Below are positions 46,460-55,022 of a stretch of DNA of 64,000 nt, piece by piece. This DNA is from Sinisalibacter lacisalsi (lineage in GTDB: Bacteria > Pseudomonadota > Alphaproteobacteria > Rhodobacterales > Rhodobacteraceae), in assembly GCF_014640115.1 (NCBI RefSeq), contig NZ_BMGI01000001.1:1014501-1078500 (forward strand). The letters are read 5' to 3'. The position numbers were made by a program, and so were the translations under genes. The first letter of the stretch is position 1, and every line of letters begins with the position of its first letter. The notes beneath the pieces were generated by a model. The model saw only the letters and a list, made by a program, of their open reading frames with translations, had not been told where the DNA came from and ran no database searches.

Positions 46460-48529
46460 ATGATCTCGACCCTTTCCGATGCCCTGGCCGAACGCGGCTT
46501 CGACACGCTCACCGACGTGCAGCAGGCGGTGACCGCCCCCGAACTCGCCGATGCCGACCTGTTGGTGTCGGCGCAGACCGGATCGGGCAAGACGGTGGGG
46601 TTCGGACTCGCGATCGCGAAAACGCTTATGGGAGAAGGCGACCGGTTCGGCCCTCCGGCCGCCCCACTGGCGCTGGTTGTCGCCCCGACGCGGGAACTGG
46701 CTCTCCAGGTGCAGCGCGAACTGGTCTGGCTCTATGCCAAGGCCGGTGCCCGCGTGGTGTCCTGTATCGGCGGGATGGATGCGCGCGAGGAGCGGCGCGC
46801 GCTGGAGCGCGGCGCGCATGTCGTCGTCGGCACGCCCGGACGGTTGCGCGATCATATCACCCGCGGCGCGCTCGACCTGGGCGATATCCGCGCCATCGTG
46901 CTCGACGAAGCCGACGAGATGCTCGATCTCGGCTTTCGCGAAGATCTCGAATTCATGCTGGGCGCCGCCCCGGCGGATCGGCGGACATTGCTTTTCTCGG
47001 CCACCGTCCCACAGGCGATCGCCGAACTGGCCAAGCAATTCCAGCGCGATGCCGTCCGTGTGACGACGCTGGGGCGCGGCACGCAGCATACCGATATCGC
47101 CTACCAGGTGGTGCAGGTCTCCGCCGCCGATGCCGAACACGCCATCATCAACCTTTTGCGCTTCCACGATGCCCCCACGGCCATCGTCTTCGCCAACACA
47201 AGGGCCGCCGTCAGCCGCCTGTCGGCGCGCTTCGCCAACCGCGGCCTCGCGGTTGTCAGTCTGTCGGGCGAGTTGAGCCAGGATGAGCGCAGCCACGCGC
47301 TGCAGGCGATGCGCGACGGCCGGGCGCGGGTCTGCGTCGCCACCGACGTGGCCGCGCGCGGGATCGACCTGCCGAACCTCGATCTGGTGATCCACGCCGA
47401 TCTGCCGAGCAATACCGAGGGCCTGTTGCACCGCTCTGGCCGCACCGGCCGGGCCGGGCGCAAGGGGATTTCGGCGCTGATCGTGCCCGACAAGATGGCG
47501 AACAAGGCCGCGCGGCTGTTGAAATGGGCCAAGATCGAAGCCGAATGGACCCATGCGCCCACCCCGGAAGAGATCTTCACGCTCGACGAGACCCGCCTTT
47601 TCGCCGATCCGGTCTGGACCCCGGAACTGTCTGACGCGGAAACCGCCTTCGCCGCGAAACTCTTGGCCGACAAGAGCCCCGAACAGATCGCCGCTGCCTG
47701 CCTGCGGCTGTACCGGGCCGGCCTGTCGGCCCCCGAGGAACTGAACGCCCCGACCGGCAAGGCTCCGCGCGGCGAGCGCGCGCCTTTCGGCCCCTCGGTC
47801 TGGTTCGAGCTGTCGGTTGGGCAGGACCGCCGCGCCGAAGCCCGCTGGCTGCTGCCGCTCCTGTGCCGCGCTGGCAACCTCGACAAGGCGCATATCGGCA
47901 AGATCCGTGTCCAGCCCGAGACGACGCTCGTGGAAATCGCCGAAGTCGCCGTGCCGGGCCTGCTCGACAGGCTCGGCCCCGACGCCGTTCTGGAAGACGG
48001 GATACGGGCGAAGAAACTCGACGGTCCCGTCGAGAAGCCGCAACGCCCCGAGCCGTCGTCGGAACGTCCGCGCCCGGCCAGAAAGGACGAGGCAAGCCCG
48101 CGCCCGTTCCGCAAAGCCCCGCCGCAGGGCGATGCCCCGCGCGCCAAGCCGCGCTGGGACAAGGGGGCCAAGCCGCAGCCCGCGAAAGGCCCCGCGCCCG
48201 CGAAGCGGGCGGAGCCAGAAGCCGCGGCGCCCGCGCCCGCACCGGCGAAACCGCCGGCGAAGGATACCCCCCGCAAGCCGCGCCAGACCGGCGCGCGCAA
48301 ACCGGATGGGGGCAAGCCGTGGAAAAAGCCGCAAGGCGGCGCGCGGACCGAACCGGCGGGCGAATCCGGCCGGGGCAAGAAGGCGGGCGAGGCAGGTCGG
48401 GGCAAGGCGCGCTCCGGCGCCTCCGACACGTCGAAGCGCATGGAGCGGCCCGACAGCAAGAAGCGGCGCACCGGAAATGCGAAACCCTACAACAAGGGCG
48501 GAGACGCCCCGCCGCGCCGCAAGCGGTAG
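46460..48529 (+). CDS. DEAD-box RNA helicase with long basic low-complexity tail
   Basis: The helicase core is complete: Walker A/motif I AQTGSGKT near residues 38-45, APTRELA, TPGRL, motif II DEAD in VLDEADEML, SAT, and motif VI HRSGRTGRAGR. An RNA-binding DbpA/CsdA-like domain (about residues 470-520) follows. The last about 155 residues are Ala/Pro/Lys/Arg/Gly-rich repeats, likely disordered and RNA-binding. It probably acts in ribosome assembly or RNA decay at low temperature. I chose the ATG at 46460 where homology-like sequence begins; an ATG at 46427 would add 11 residues. Confidence 0.9.
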   Translation: MISTLSDALAERGFDTLTDVQQAVTAPELADADLLVSAQTGSGKTVGFGLAIAKTLMGEGDRFGPPAAPLALVVAPTRELALQVQRELVWLYAKAGARVVSCIGGMDAREERRALERGAHVVVGTPGRLRDHITRGALDLGDIRAIVLDEADEMLDLGFREDLEFMLGAAPADRRTLLFSATVPQAIAELAKQFQRDAVRVTTLGRGTQHTDIAYQVVQVSAADAEHAIINLLRFHDAPTAIVFANTRAAVSRLSARFANRGLAVVSLSGELSQDERSHALQAMRDGRARVCVATDVAARGIDLPNLDLVIHADLPSNTEGLLHRSGRTGRAGRKGISALIVPDKMANKAARLLKWAKIEAEWTHAPTPEEIFTLDETRLFADPVWTPELSDAETAFAAKLLADKSPEQIAAACLRLYRAGLSAPEELNAPTGKAPRGERAPFGPSVWFELSVGQDRRAEARWLLPLLCRAGNLDKAHIGKIRVQPETTLVEIAEVAVPGLLDRLGPDAVLEDGIRAKKLDGPVEKPQRPEPSSERPRPARKDEASPRPFRKAPPQGDAPRAKPRWDKGAKPQPAKGPAPAKRAEPEAAAPAPAPAKPPAKDTPRKPRQTGARKPDGGKPWKKPQGGARTEPAGESGRGKKAGEAGRGKARSGASDTSKRMERPDSKKRRTGNAKPYNKGGDAPPRRKR

Positions 48530-48722
48530 CGCATGTTGCGGCCGGGGGCGCCCACCGCCCTCGCGGCCAGGGCTTCCTCGACGCCTTCGGCCCGCATCAA
48601 GCGGCGGATCGCGAGACAGCGGGCAACATGGGCCTTGCGCCGAAAATGCGTGGATAGCCTGAGCGGACACCATTCCGGAAAAGCGAACCTGACCATGATG
48701 GATCCGCCCTCAGGGCCATGGT

Positions 48723-49388
48723 TCAGCGCCTGGCCTTTTCCCGGGCGAAGGCGAACAGGGCCTCAAGCTCGCTCTGGCGCGGCGGCTGGCCGGTGAAGCC
48801 GAGCAGGTAGCCCTCGGTGCGCGCGAGCCGGTCGCGCAGCGGTTCGGCCTGGTCGAGCGCATGGTAGCCAAGCTGCATGAAGTAGAGGATGCGGGCGCGC
48901 ACGTCAGCCTCGTATTGCGTGAAGCCGTGGCGCTCGAACATCGCGGTGATCGCCGAGATCCGCGCGGAATCGGCAAGGTCGATCCGCTTGCGCACCTTGC
49001 CATCGCGCCGCGACCATTCGCGCACCGCGAAGTCCAGCCCCTGGTCGAACAGCTCGGGATCGAAGAAACAGCGGAAGAAATTGCATACCGCCTCGGTGAT
49101 CGTTTCCGCGTCGAGCGCGCAATGGGCCTCGATCACGGCGGTGTTGCGGCCCTCCCAGTCGTCGAGCAGCGCGTTCAGCAGGTCCTTGCGGCTCTTGAAA
49201 TACCAGTAGAAACTCGATCGCGAGACCCCGAGGCGCTCGCCGATCGCCAGCACCTTGACCTCCGCAACCCCATCGGAGACGAGGATGTCGCGGGCGACGT
49301 TCAGCCAGTCTTCGCGGGTGACCTTCACGTGGCCGACCAGCGGCGCCTTCTGCGGATCGTCGCGGTGCAGGATCGGGCGCTCGGCCAT
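48723..49388 (-). CDS. TetR-family regulator of the MttB/dehydrogenase operon
   Basis: The 221-residue protein has a TetR DNA-binding domain (VTREDWLNVARDILVSDGVAEVKVLAIGERLGVSRSSFYWYFKSRKDLLNALL) and a helical ligand domain. Its leader has GDDPQKAP-like polar residues before the helix-turn-helix. It lies at the end of the minus-strand operon with an MttB-family and a dimethylglycine dehydrogenase-family gene, 1 base after the MttB gene's stop. It probably responds to a methylated amine and controls this operon and the divergent sox genes. Confidence 0.88.
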   Translation of the reverse strand: MAERPILHRDDPQKAPLVGHVKVTREDWLNVARDILVSDGVAEVKVLAIGERLGVSRSSFYWYFKSRKDLLNALLDDWEGRNTAVIEAHCALDAETITEAVCNFFRCFFDPELFDQGLDFAVREWSRRDGKVRKRIDLADSARISAITAMFERHGFTQYEADVRARILYFMQLGYHALDQAEPLRDRLARTEGYLLGFTGQPPRQSELEALFAFAREKARR

Positions 49389-49389
49389 C

Positions 49390-50934
49390 TCAGCTCTCCG
49401 GCGCGGCGCCGCCCTCGGCGGTGCGCCGGGCGATGAATTCATGCAGGGCCTCGACCCGCGCGGGGTCGGTGGCGGGGCGCTTGTCGGCGGCGACGATCCC
49501 TTGCCAGACCCCGGTAGCCCGCTCCGAGGCGGTGACTCCACCCTGATCCTGCCAGCGGCCGTAGTTCGACCAATCCGCCACCAGCGGGGTGTAGAACTGC
49601 GTCTGATAGCGCGCCATGGTGTGATCGCAGCCGAAAAAATGCCCGCCCGCGCCGATCTCTGCGATGGCGTCGCGCGCGAGGTCCGCGTCGTTTGCCGAGG
49701 TCGCCGTGCACAGCTCGGCCACCATCTGAAGCACCTCCATGTCGGTGATCAGCTTTTCGTAAGACAGCGAGAGCCCGCCTTCAAGCCAGCCTGCGGCGTG
49801 AATGATCACCGTCGTGCCCGACAGCAGGTTGCCCCAGAGCGCGAACTGGTTTTCGTTCGCCGCCTGGGCATCGGCGATATTGGCCGCCGACCCGCTGGCA
49901 TTGCGGAACGGCAGGCCGATATGGCGCGCAAGCTGACCGGCGGCGAGCGAGGCAGTGAACTGTTCGGGCGTGCCGAAGGCCGGGCTGCCGGACTTCATGT
50001 CGACGTTCGAGGTGAAGGTGCCATAGAGCACCGGCGCGCCGGGCCGGGAGAGTTGGGTGAGCGTGATCGCCGCGAGCGCCTCGGCGTGGCTCAGCACCAT
50101 CGCGCCCGCCACCGTGATCGGCGCCATCGCGCCCATCAGGGTGAACGGCGTCACGATGCAAAGCTGGCCGTGGCGGGCGAAGTCGATCAGCCCCTGCGCC
50201 ATCGGAATATCGAGCGCGCGGGGCGAATTGGTGTTGATGATCGTGTAGCTCCACGGCTCGGCGCGGAAGGCGTCGTCGCTGAGGCCGCGAAAATCGCGCA
50301 GCATCTCGAAACTGTCGAGCGCCTGCGGCGTGCCGCGGGCATAGACGAAGGGCGCCTTGTCCGACAGCGTCAGCTTGGCTTCGATGGTGAAGTAATGCCG
50401 CAGATGCGGTTCGATATCCTGCGGTTCGACCAGCGAGGAGATCATCTGGAACGCATCGAAATGCTGCGAGATTTGCACCAGTTCGCGGAAATCCCGGCCA
50501 AGGCCCGGGCGGCGGCCGCGGGCGAGATCGGTGGCGTGGGGCGCGCCGCCGCCGGGCTGGAACACAAGTCGGCCAAGCTCCAGCAGCACGTCGCGCTCGG
50601 GCACCGCGCCGCGCAGGTTGATCGAGGCGGGCGCGGTGGCGAGCGCTGCCGCGACGATCTCGCGCCCGATCCGCACGATCTGTGTGCCCTCGTCCACCTG
50701 CGCACCGGCGGCGCGATAGATCGCGCGGGCCTCGGGCAGCAGAACCATGATGCCGTCGTCCTCGAGCACCGAGAGCGCGGCCTCGTGGATCGCCTCGATC
50801 CGGTCGTCGGAAAACGCCTTCATCACCGGAAAGGGGTTGCGCAACGCGCGGTAATTCACTTCTCGCGCGGGGGCCTCGGCGCCGCGCGCACGGGCGCCGC
50901 GCCGCCGTGCGCGGGGTTGGCCGGTGCCGCTCAT
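49390..50934 (-). CDS. Trimethylamine-methyltransferase (MttB) family protein, non-pyrrolysine
   Basis: The 514-residue protein belongs to the MttB superfamily. It has an N-terminal basic leader, then FSDDRIEAIHEAALSVLEDDGIMV, and the TIM-barrel core with FTLMGAMAPITVAGAMVLSHAEALAA and FRNASGSAANIADAQAANENQFALWGN. The frame reads through with no internal TAG, so no pyrrolysine is encoded. Such non-Pyl members (for example glycine betaine:corrinoid methyltransferase MtgB) demethylate quaternary amines. No corrinoid protein or reactivase gene is in the window, so its acceptor is unclear. It overlaps the dehydrogenase stop (ATGA). Confidence 0.9.
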   Translation of the reverse strand: MSGTGQPRARRRGARARGAEAPAREVNYRALRNPFPVMKAFSDDRIEAIHEAALSVLEDDGIMVLLPEARAIYRAAGAQVDEGTQIVRIGREIVAAALATAPASINLRGAVPERDVLLELGRLVFQPGGGAPHATDLARGRRPGLGRDFRELVQISQHFDAFQMISSLVEPQDIEPHLRHYFTIEAKLTLSDKAPFVYARGTPQALDSFEMLRDFRGLSDDAFRAEPWSYTIINTNSPRALDIPMAQGLIDFARHGQLCIVTPFTLMGAMAPITVAGAMVLSHAEALAAITLTQLSRPGAPVLYGTFTSNVDMKSGSPAFGTPEQFTASLAAGQLARHIGLPFRNASGSAANIADAQAANENQFALWGNLLSGTTVIIHAAGWLEGGLSLSYEKLITDMEVLQMVAELCTATSANDADLARDAIAEIGAGGHFFGCDHTMARYQTQFYTPLVADWSNYGRWQDQGGVTASERATGVWQGIVAADKRPATDPARVEALHEFIARRTAEGGAAPES

Positions 50935-53339
50935 GTCGTCCTCATTGCCACGCCTTCGGGGTCATGCGGCGAGGGGGCGATCACCCGCGCCGCCCGCTCG
51001 GCTCCGACCACGTGCACCGAGAGCGCGGTGCCCTCGGCGGCGCAGTCGCGGTCGATCATCGCCAGCGCGAGCGATTTTCCGGTCCAGTGACCGAAGCCGC
51101 CGGAGGTGACGAAGCCCACCCGGCGGCCGTCGTGCCATACCGGCTCGTAACCGCTGGCGTCGGCGTCGGTCGCGTCGATCTCCAGCGTGGCGATCACCTG
51201 TGCCGGGCCGTTGCCGTCGCGTTCGGCCAGGGCCGCCTCGCGGCCGATGAACGCGTCCTTGTCCCAGGCGATCCAGCGATCCATCCCGGTCTGGCCGGGA
51301 GTGTAGATCTGCGTGAACTCACGCGACCAGATGCCGAAACTTTTCTCCAGCCGCAGGCTGCCGAGGGCTTCGAAGCCGATTTCGCGCATGCCCAGATCGG
51401 CCCCGGCGTCGAGCAGGGCCCGGCGCAGCGCAATATGTTCGGCGGCGCTGCAGTTGATCTCGTAGCCAAGCTCGCCGGTGACCGAAAGCCGCCCGATCCG
51501 GGCGCGGATCAGCCCGATATCAAAGCGGCCGCAGCCCATGAAAGGGAGGTCGGCGATCGGGCCGTCGGTGAGCTTTTCCAGCACCTTGAGGCTGTTCGGG
51601 CCGGAGAGGCTGAAGCCCACCATGGCGTCGGAGATGTCGGTGAGATGCACGCCGGGTTCCATATGGTCATTAATCCAGCGCATGTGCCATTCGCGCAGGT
51701 AGTAGGAGCCCATGATCCACCAACTGCCGTCGCCCCAGTTGAACAGGGTGAGATCGCCCTTGAGCCGCCCGCTTTCGCTCAGCATCGGCGCGAGCTTCGC
51801 GCGGCCGGGCCGGGGTAGGGCGCAGGCCATCATCCGGTCGAGCAAGGCCTCGGCGTTCGGGCCGCTGACCTTGAAGCGCGAAAAGCCCGCGATATCGAGC
51901 AACCCCACCGCCGAGCGCGTGGCCTTCACCTCCTCGGCCACGAGATCGAAGGCATTCGAGCGTTTCAGCGTCGGGGTTTCCTCGAAGCCTTCCGGGGCGA
52001 AGTAGATCGGCACTTCCAGCCCCCAGCTTTCGCCCCAGCGCGCCCCGGCGGCGCTCATCGCGTCATGTGCCGGCGCCATTTTGAGCGGGCGGCCCGCGGG
52101 CAATTGCTCGTTGGGGTAGGTCATCACGAAGCGGCGGGAATAGAACTGGCCGGTGGTCTGGCGGATGTATTCCTTGTTCTGGGCGTAGTCGCCGTAACGG
52201 GCCACGTCCATGCCGAACACGTCCGCTTCGGTCTCGCCGTGGATCATCCACTCGGCGAGGCTCTTGCCGACGCCGCCGCCCTGCAGGAAGCCCGCCATCA
52301 CCGCGCAGGCGCACCAGTAGCCGGGCACCCCGCGCACCGGGCCGACCAGCGGGTTGCCATCTGGCGAGAAGGTGAACGCCCCGTGCACCCAGGTTTTCAC
52401 CCCCGCCGTCTGCAACACCGGGAAGCGGTGGAAGGCCGCCATCAGCTCGTTCTCGATCCGGTCGGGATCTTCCTGCAGAAGCTCGATGCCGTAACTCCAC
52501 GGCGCGCCGTCCATCATCCAGTGCATATGGTCGATCTCGTAGATCCCGACGAGCATGCCTTTCTGGTCTTGCCGCGAGTAGGTGAAGCCCTCCAGGTCGA
52601 CCACCATCGGCAATTCGCTCTCGAGCGCGGCGATTTCGGGGATGGTCTCGGTGACGAGGTAGTGGTGCGCGAGCGGCGACAGCGGCAGCTCGATCCCGGC
52701 CATCCGGCCGACCTGCTTGGCCCAAAGCCCGGCGGCGTTGACGACGTGTTCGCAGCTGATCGTGCCCTTCTCGGTCACCACCTGCCAGCCCTCGGGCACC
52801 TGGTGCAACTCCAGCACCCGGTTGTGCTCGATCACCGTGGCGCCGCGCTTCTTCGCGGCGATGGCATAGGCATGCACCGTGCCGGTGGTGTCGACGTAAC
52901 CTTCGCGGTCGGCCCACATGCCGCCGAGGATGCCCTCGGTGTTGAGCACCGGGCTGAGCCTGCCCGCCTCCTCGGGGGTGATCAGGTGCACATCCTCGAT
53001 CCCGATCGACTGGAACCGGCGGTAGGAGCTTTGCAGCCATTCCCAGCGGTCCGGCGTGCCGGCGAGATGCATGCCGCCGGTCATGTGCAGCCCGATCGAC
53101 TGGCCGCTTTCGGCCTCGATCTCCGACAGAAGGTCGATCGTGTAGCCCTGCAGGGCGGCGATGTTGGGATCGGCGTTGAGCGCGTGTATGCCGCCCGCCG
53201 CATGCCAGCTCGACCCGGCGGTAAGCACGTCGCGCTCGATCAGGCAGACATCGCTCCAGCCCAGTTTCGCGAGGTGATAGAGCACCGAGGCACCGACGAC
53301 ACCGCCGCCGATCACCACAACGCGGTAATGCGATTTCAT
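50931..53339 (-). CDS. Second dimethylglycine/sarcosine dehydrogenase-family FAD-GcvT enzyme
   Basis: The 802-residue protein has the FAD motif VVIGGGVVGASVLYHL near residue 8. It carries GSSWHAAGG with the covalent-FAD His and a C-terminal GcvT-like folate domain (LFNWGDGSWWIMGSYYLREWHMRW, SVTGELGYEINC, ALGSLRLEKSFGIWSREFTQ). It should oxidatively demethylate dimethylglycine or a similar amine. It begins the minus-strand operon followed by the MttB-family and TetR genes, and is divergent from soxBDAG. It is clearly related to, but different from, the enzyme at 39481. Confidence 0.9.
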   Translation of the reverse strand: MKSHYRVVVIGGGVVGASVLYHLAKLGWSDVCLIERDVLTAGSSWHAAGGIHALNADPNIAALQGYTIDLLSEIEAESGQSIGLHMTGGMHLAGTPDRWEWLQSSYRRFQSIGIEDVHLITPEEAGRLSPVLNTEGILGGMWADREGYVDTTGTVHAYAIAAKKRGATVIEHNRVLELHQVPEGWQVVTEKGTISCEHVVNAAGLWAKQVGRMAGIELPLSPLAHHYLVTETIPEIAALESELPMVVDLEGFTYSRQDQKGMLVGIYEIDHMHWMMDGAPWSYGIELLQEDPDRIENELMAAFHRFPVLQTAGVKTWVHGAFTFSPDGNPLVGPVRGVPGYWCACAVMAGFLQGGGVGKSLAEWMIHGETEADVFGMDVARYGDYAQNKEYIRQTTGQFYSRRFVMTYPNEQLPAGRPLKMAPAHDAMSAAGARWGESWGLEVPIYFAPEGFEETPTLKRSNAFDLVAEEVKATRSAVGLLDIAGFSRFKVSGPNAEALLDRMMACALPRPGRAKLAPMLSESGRLKGDLTLFNWGDGSWWIMGSYYLREWHMRWINDHMEPGVHLTDISDAMVGFSLSGPNSLKVLEKLTDGPIADLPFMGCGRFDIGLIRARIGRLSVTGELGYEINCSAAEHIALRRALLDAGADLGMREIGFEALGSLRLEKSFGIWSREFTQIYTPGQTGMDRWIAWDKDAFIGREAALAERDGNGPAQVIATLEIDATDADASGYEPVWHDGRRVGFVTSGGFGHWTGKSLALAMIDRDCAAEGTALSVHVVGAERAARVIAPSPHDPEGVAMRTT

Positions 53340-53401
53340 CGCGCCCTCCCTGACAGGCCCAGATGTTTCGGGCGACGGTAGATCGGGTGTGCGATTCCGT
53401 C

Positions 53402-53417
53402 TAGACATTTTTGTCCA
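53402..53417. promoter_or_regulatory. Candidate TetR operator in the divergent dehydrogenase/sox region
   Basis: TAGACA-TTTT-TGTCCA is a 16-bp imperfect palindrome (one mismatch). It is centred in the only AT-rich patch of the 133-base region between the two divergent operons, with TACTAT following as a possible -10 element for soxB. Confidence 0.35.
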
Positions 53418-53472
53418 ATACTATTTCCATGGGGTGGACCGCGGCATCCGGCGGCGCGGTGGAGAGAGGCCA

Positions 53473-54726
53473 ATGGGACGGTTTTCGGCATTGCGGCTGT
53501 TGCGCGAGGGGCTGACCGGCAATCGCGGCTGGACGCCGCATTGGCGCGATGCCGCCCCGCAGCCGGCCTATGACATCGTCGTCATCGGCGGCGGTGGCCA
53601 CGGGCTCGCCACCGCCTACCAGCTCGCCGCGACCTATGGGCAGAAGCGCGTGGCTCTGCTCGAAAAGGGCTGGATCGGCGGCGGCAATGTCGGGCGCAAC
53701 ACCACCATCGTGCGCGCCAACTACCTGTTGCCCTCGAACCAGGGGTTCTATGCGCTGTCGCTGCGGCTGTGGGAGCGGATGGAGCAGGATCTCAATTACA
53801 ACGTGATGATGTCGCAGCGCGGCGTGCTCAACCTGTGTCATTCCGACGCCCAGCGCGACGCCGCCATCCGGCGCGGCAACACGATCCGTCTGTCCGGTGA
53901 GGGTGCGGTCTATCTCGATGCCAAGGCGCTGAAGAAGGACTGGCCGTTTCTCGATTACGACAACGCTCGTTTCCCGATCAGGGGCGGGCTGTTGCAGCCC
54001 CGCGCCGGCACCGCGCGCCACGACGCGGTGGCCTGGGGCTATGCCCGCGCGGCCTCCGATCTGGGGGTGGACATCATCCAGAACTGCGAGGTCACCGGGT
54101 TCGACATCCGCGGCGGCAAGATCTTCGGCGTCGAGACCACGCGTGGGGCCATCGCGGCGGGCAAGGTCGGCGTCGCGGTGGCGGGCAATACCTCGCGGCT
54201 GATGCAGATGGCGGGCCTGCGGATGCCGATCGAGTCCCACGTCCTGCAGGCCTTCGTCACCGAGGGGCTGAAGCCCGTCATCCCCGGCGTCGTCACCTTC
54301 GGCGTCGGGCACTTCTACATCAGCCAGTCCGACAAGGGCGGGCTGGTCTTCGGCGGCGATCTCGACGGCTACAATTCCTACGCCCAGCGCGGCAACCTGC
54401 CGATGGTCGAGCATGTCGCCGCCGCCGGGGTGTCGATGATGCCGATGATCGCGCGTGCCCGGCTGCTCAGAAGCTGGGGCGGGATCATGGACATGACGAT
54501 GGACGGATCGCCGATCATCGACCGCACCCCCGTCGAGGGGCTCTATCTCAATGGCGGCTGGTGCTACGGCGGGTTCAAGGCAACCCCCGGCTCGGGGCTG
54601 GTCTTCGCCCACCTGCTCGCCACCGACACGCCGCACGAGGCGGCCACGGGCTTCCGGCTCGACCGTTTCGCGCGCGGGCATGTCATCGACGAAACCGGCC
54701 ACGGCCCGACGCCGAACCTGCAATAG
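53473..54726 (+). CDS. soxB: Sarcosine oxidase beta subunit
   Basis: The 417-residue flavoprotein has the FAD motif VIGGGGHGLATAYQLA near residue 37 and the SoxB-type leader FSALRLLREGLTGNRGWTPHWRDA. FEATURES typical of beta subunits follow: WIGGGNVGRNTTIVRANYL, LLQPRAGTARHDAVAWGYARAA and GWCYGGFKATPGSG near the end. It oxidises sarcosine to glycine and passes electrons to oxygen through FAD/FMN. The ATG at 53473 has GAGAGAGG upstream. It is first in soxB-D-A-G. Confidence 0.94.
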   Translation: MGRFSALRLLREGLTGNRGWTPHWRDAAPQPAYDIVVIGGGGHGLATAYQLAATYGQKRVALLEKGWIGGGNVGRNTTIVRANYLLPSNQGFYALSLRLWERMEQDLNYNVMMSQRGVLNLCHSDAQRDAAIRRGNTIRLSGEGAVYLDAKALKKDWPFLDYDNARFPIRGGLLQPRAGTARHDAVAWGYARAASDLGVDIIQNCEVTGFDIRGGKIFGVETTRGAIAAGKVGVAVAGNTSRLMQMAGLRMPIESHVLQAFVTEGLKPVIPGVVTFGVGHFYISQSDKGGLVFGGDLDGYNSYAQRGNLPMVEHVAAAGVSMMPMIARARLLRSWGGIMDMTMDGSPIIDRTPVEGLYLNGGWCYGGFKATPGSGLVFAHLLATDTPHEAATGFRLDRFARGHVIDETGHGPTPNLQ

Positions 54727-54734
54727 GAGGGCCC

Positions 54735-55022
54735 ATGATCATCGACCACCCCCTGCTCGGCCCGCGCGACAGCGACGAGTTCACCTATCTCGGCGACGCC
54801 AGCCTGCTCGACCGCCCCGACGGGCTTGGCGAAGACGCCGCCGCGCGCTTCGCGGAGTATGTCTACATGCGCGACAACCCGGCGGGGCTGCACCGCGAGC
54901 TCTGGTTCCACGCGGCGGGCGATCTCTCCTGGCTGGTGGTCACCCGCAACACGGCAACGCACGAGATCACCGCCGTTGAACTGGCCAGCGACGTGACGCG
55001 GGCGCGGAGGGCGGGCAAATGA
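54735..55022 (+). CDS. soxD: Sarcosine oxidase delta subunit lacking zinc cysteines
   Basis: The 95-residue protein keeps the SoxD outline: the N-terminal GPRDSDEFTYLGDA, the middle YVYMRDNPAGLHRELWFHAAG, and the end WLVVTRNTATHEI. The zinc-binding cysteines expected in canonical subunits (C-P-Y-C-G near the start and the GC-x-x-W-F stretch later) are absent: HPLLG and GDLSWL stand there. It should be a structural subunit next to SoxA/SoxB. It starts 8 bases after soxB and overlaps soxA by 4 bases (ATGA). Confidence 0.85.
   Translation: MIIDHPLLGPRDSDEFTYLGDASLLDRPDGLGEDAAARFAEYVYMRDNPAGLHRELWFHAAGDLSWLVVTRNTATHEITAVELASDVTRARRAGK

Noticed and set aside
48487-48696. A small 69-codon minus-strand frame overlapping the helicase end
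   Set aside because: It is arginine-rich without family resemblance, has no convincing ribosome site and overlaps a certain gene.
49390-50934. Pyrrolysine coding in the MttB-family gene
   Set aside because: The frame has no in-frame TAG and the protein runs full length, so it belongs to the non-pyrrolysine group.
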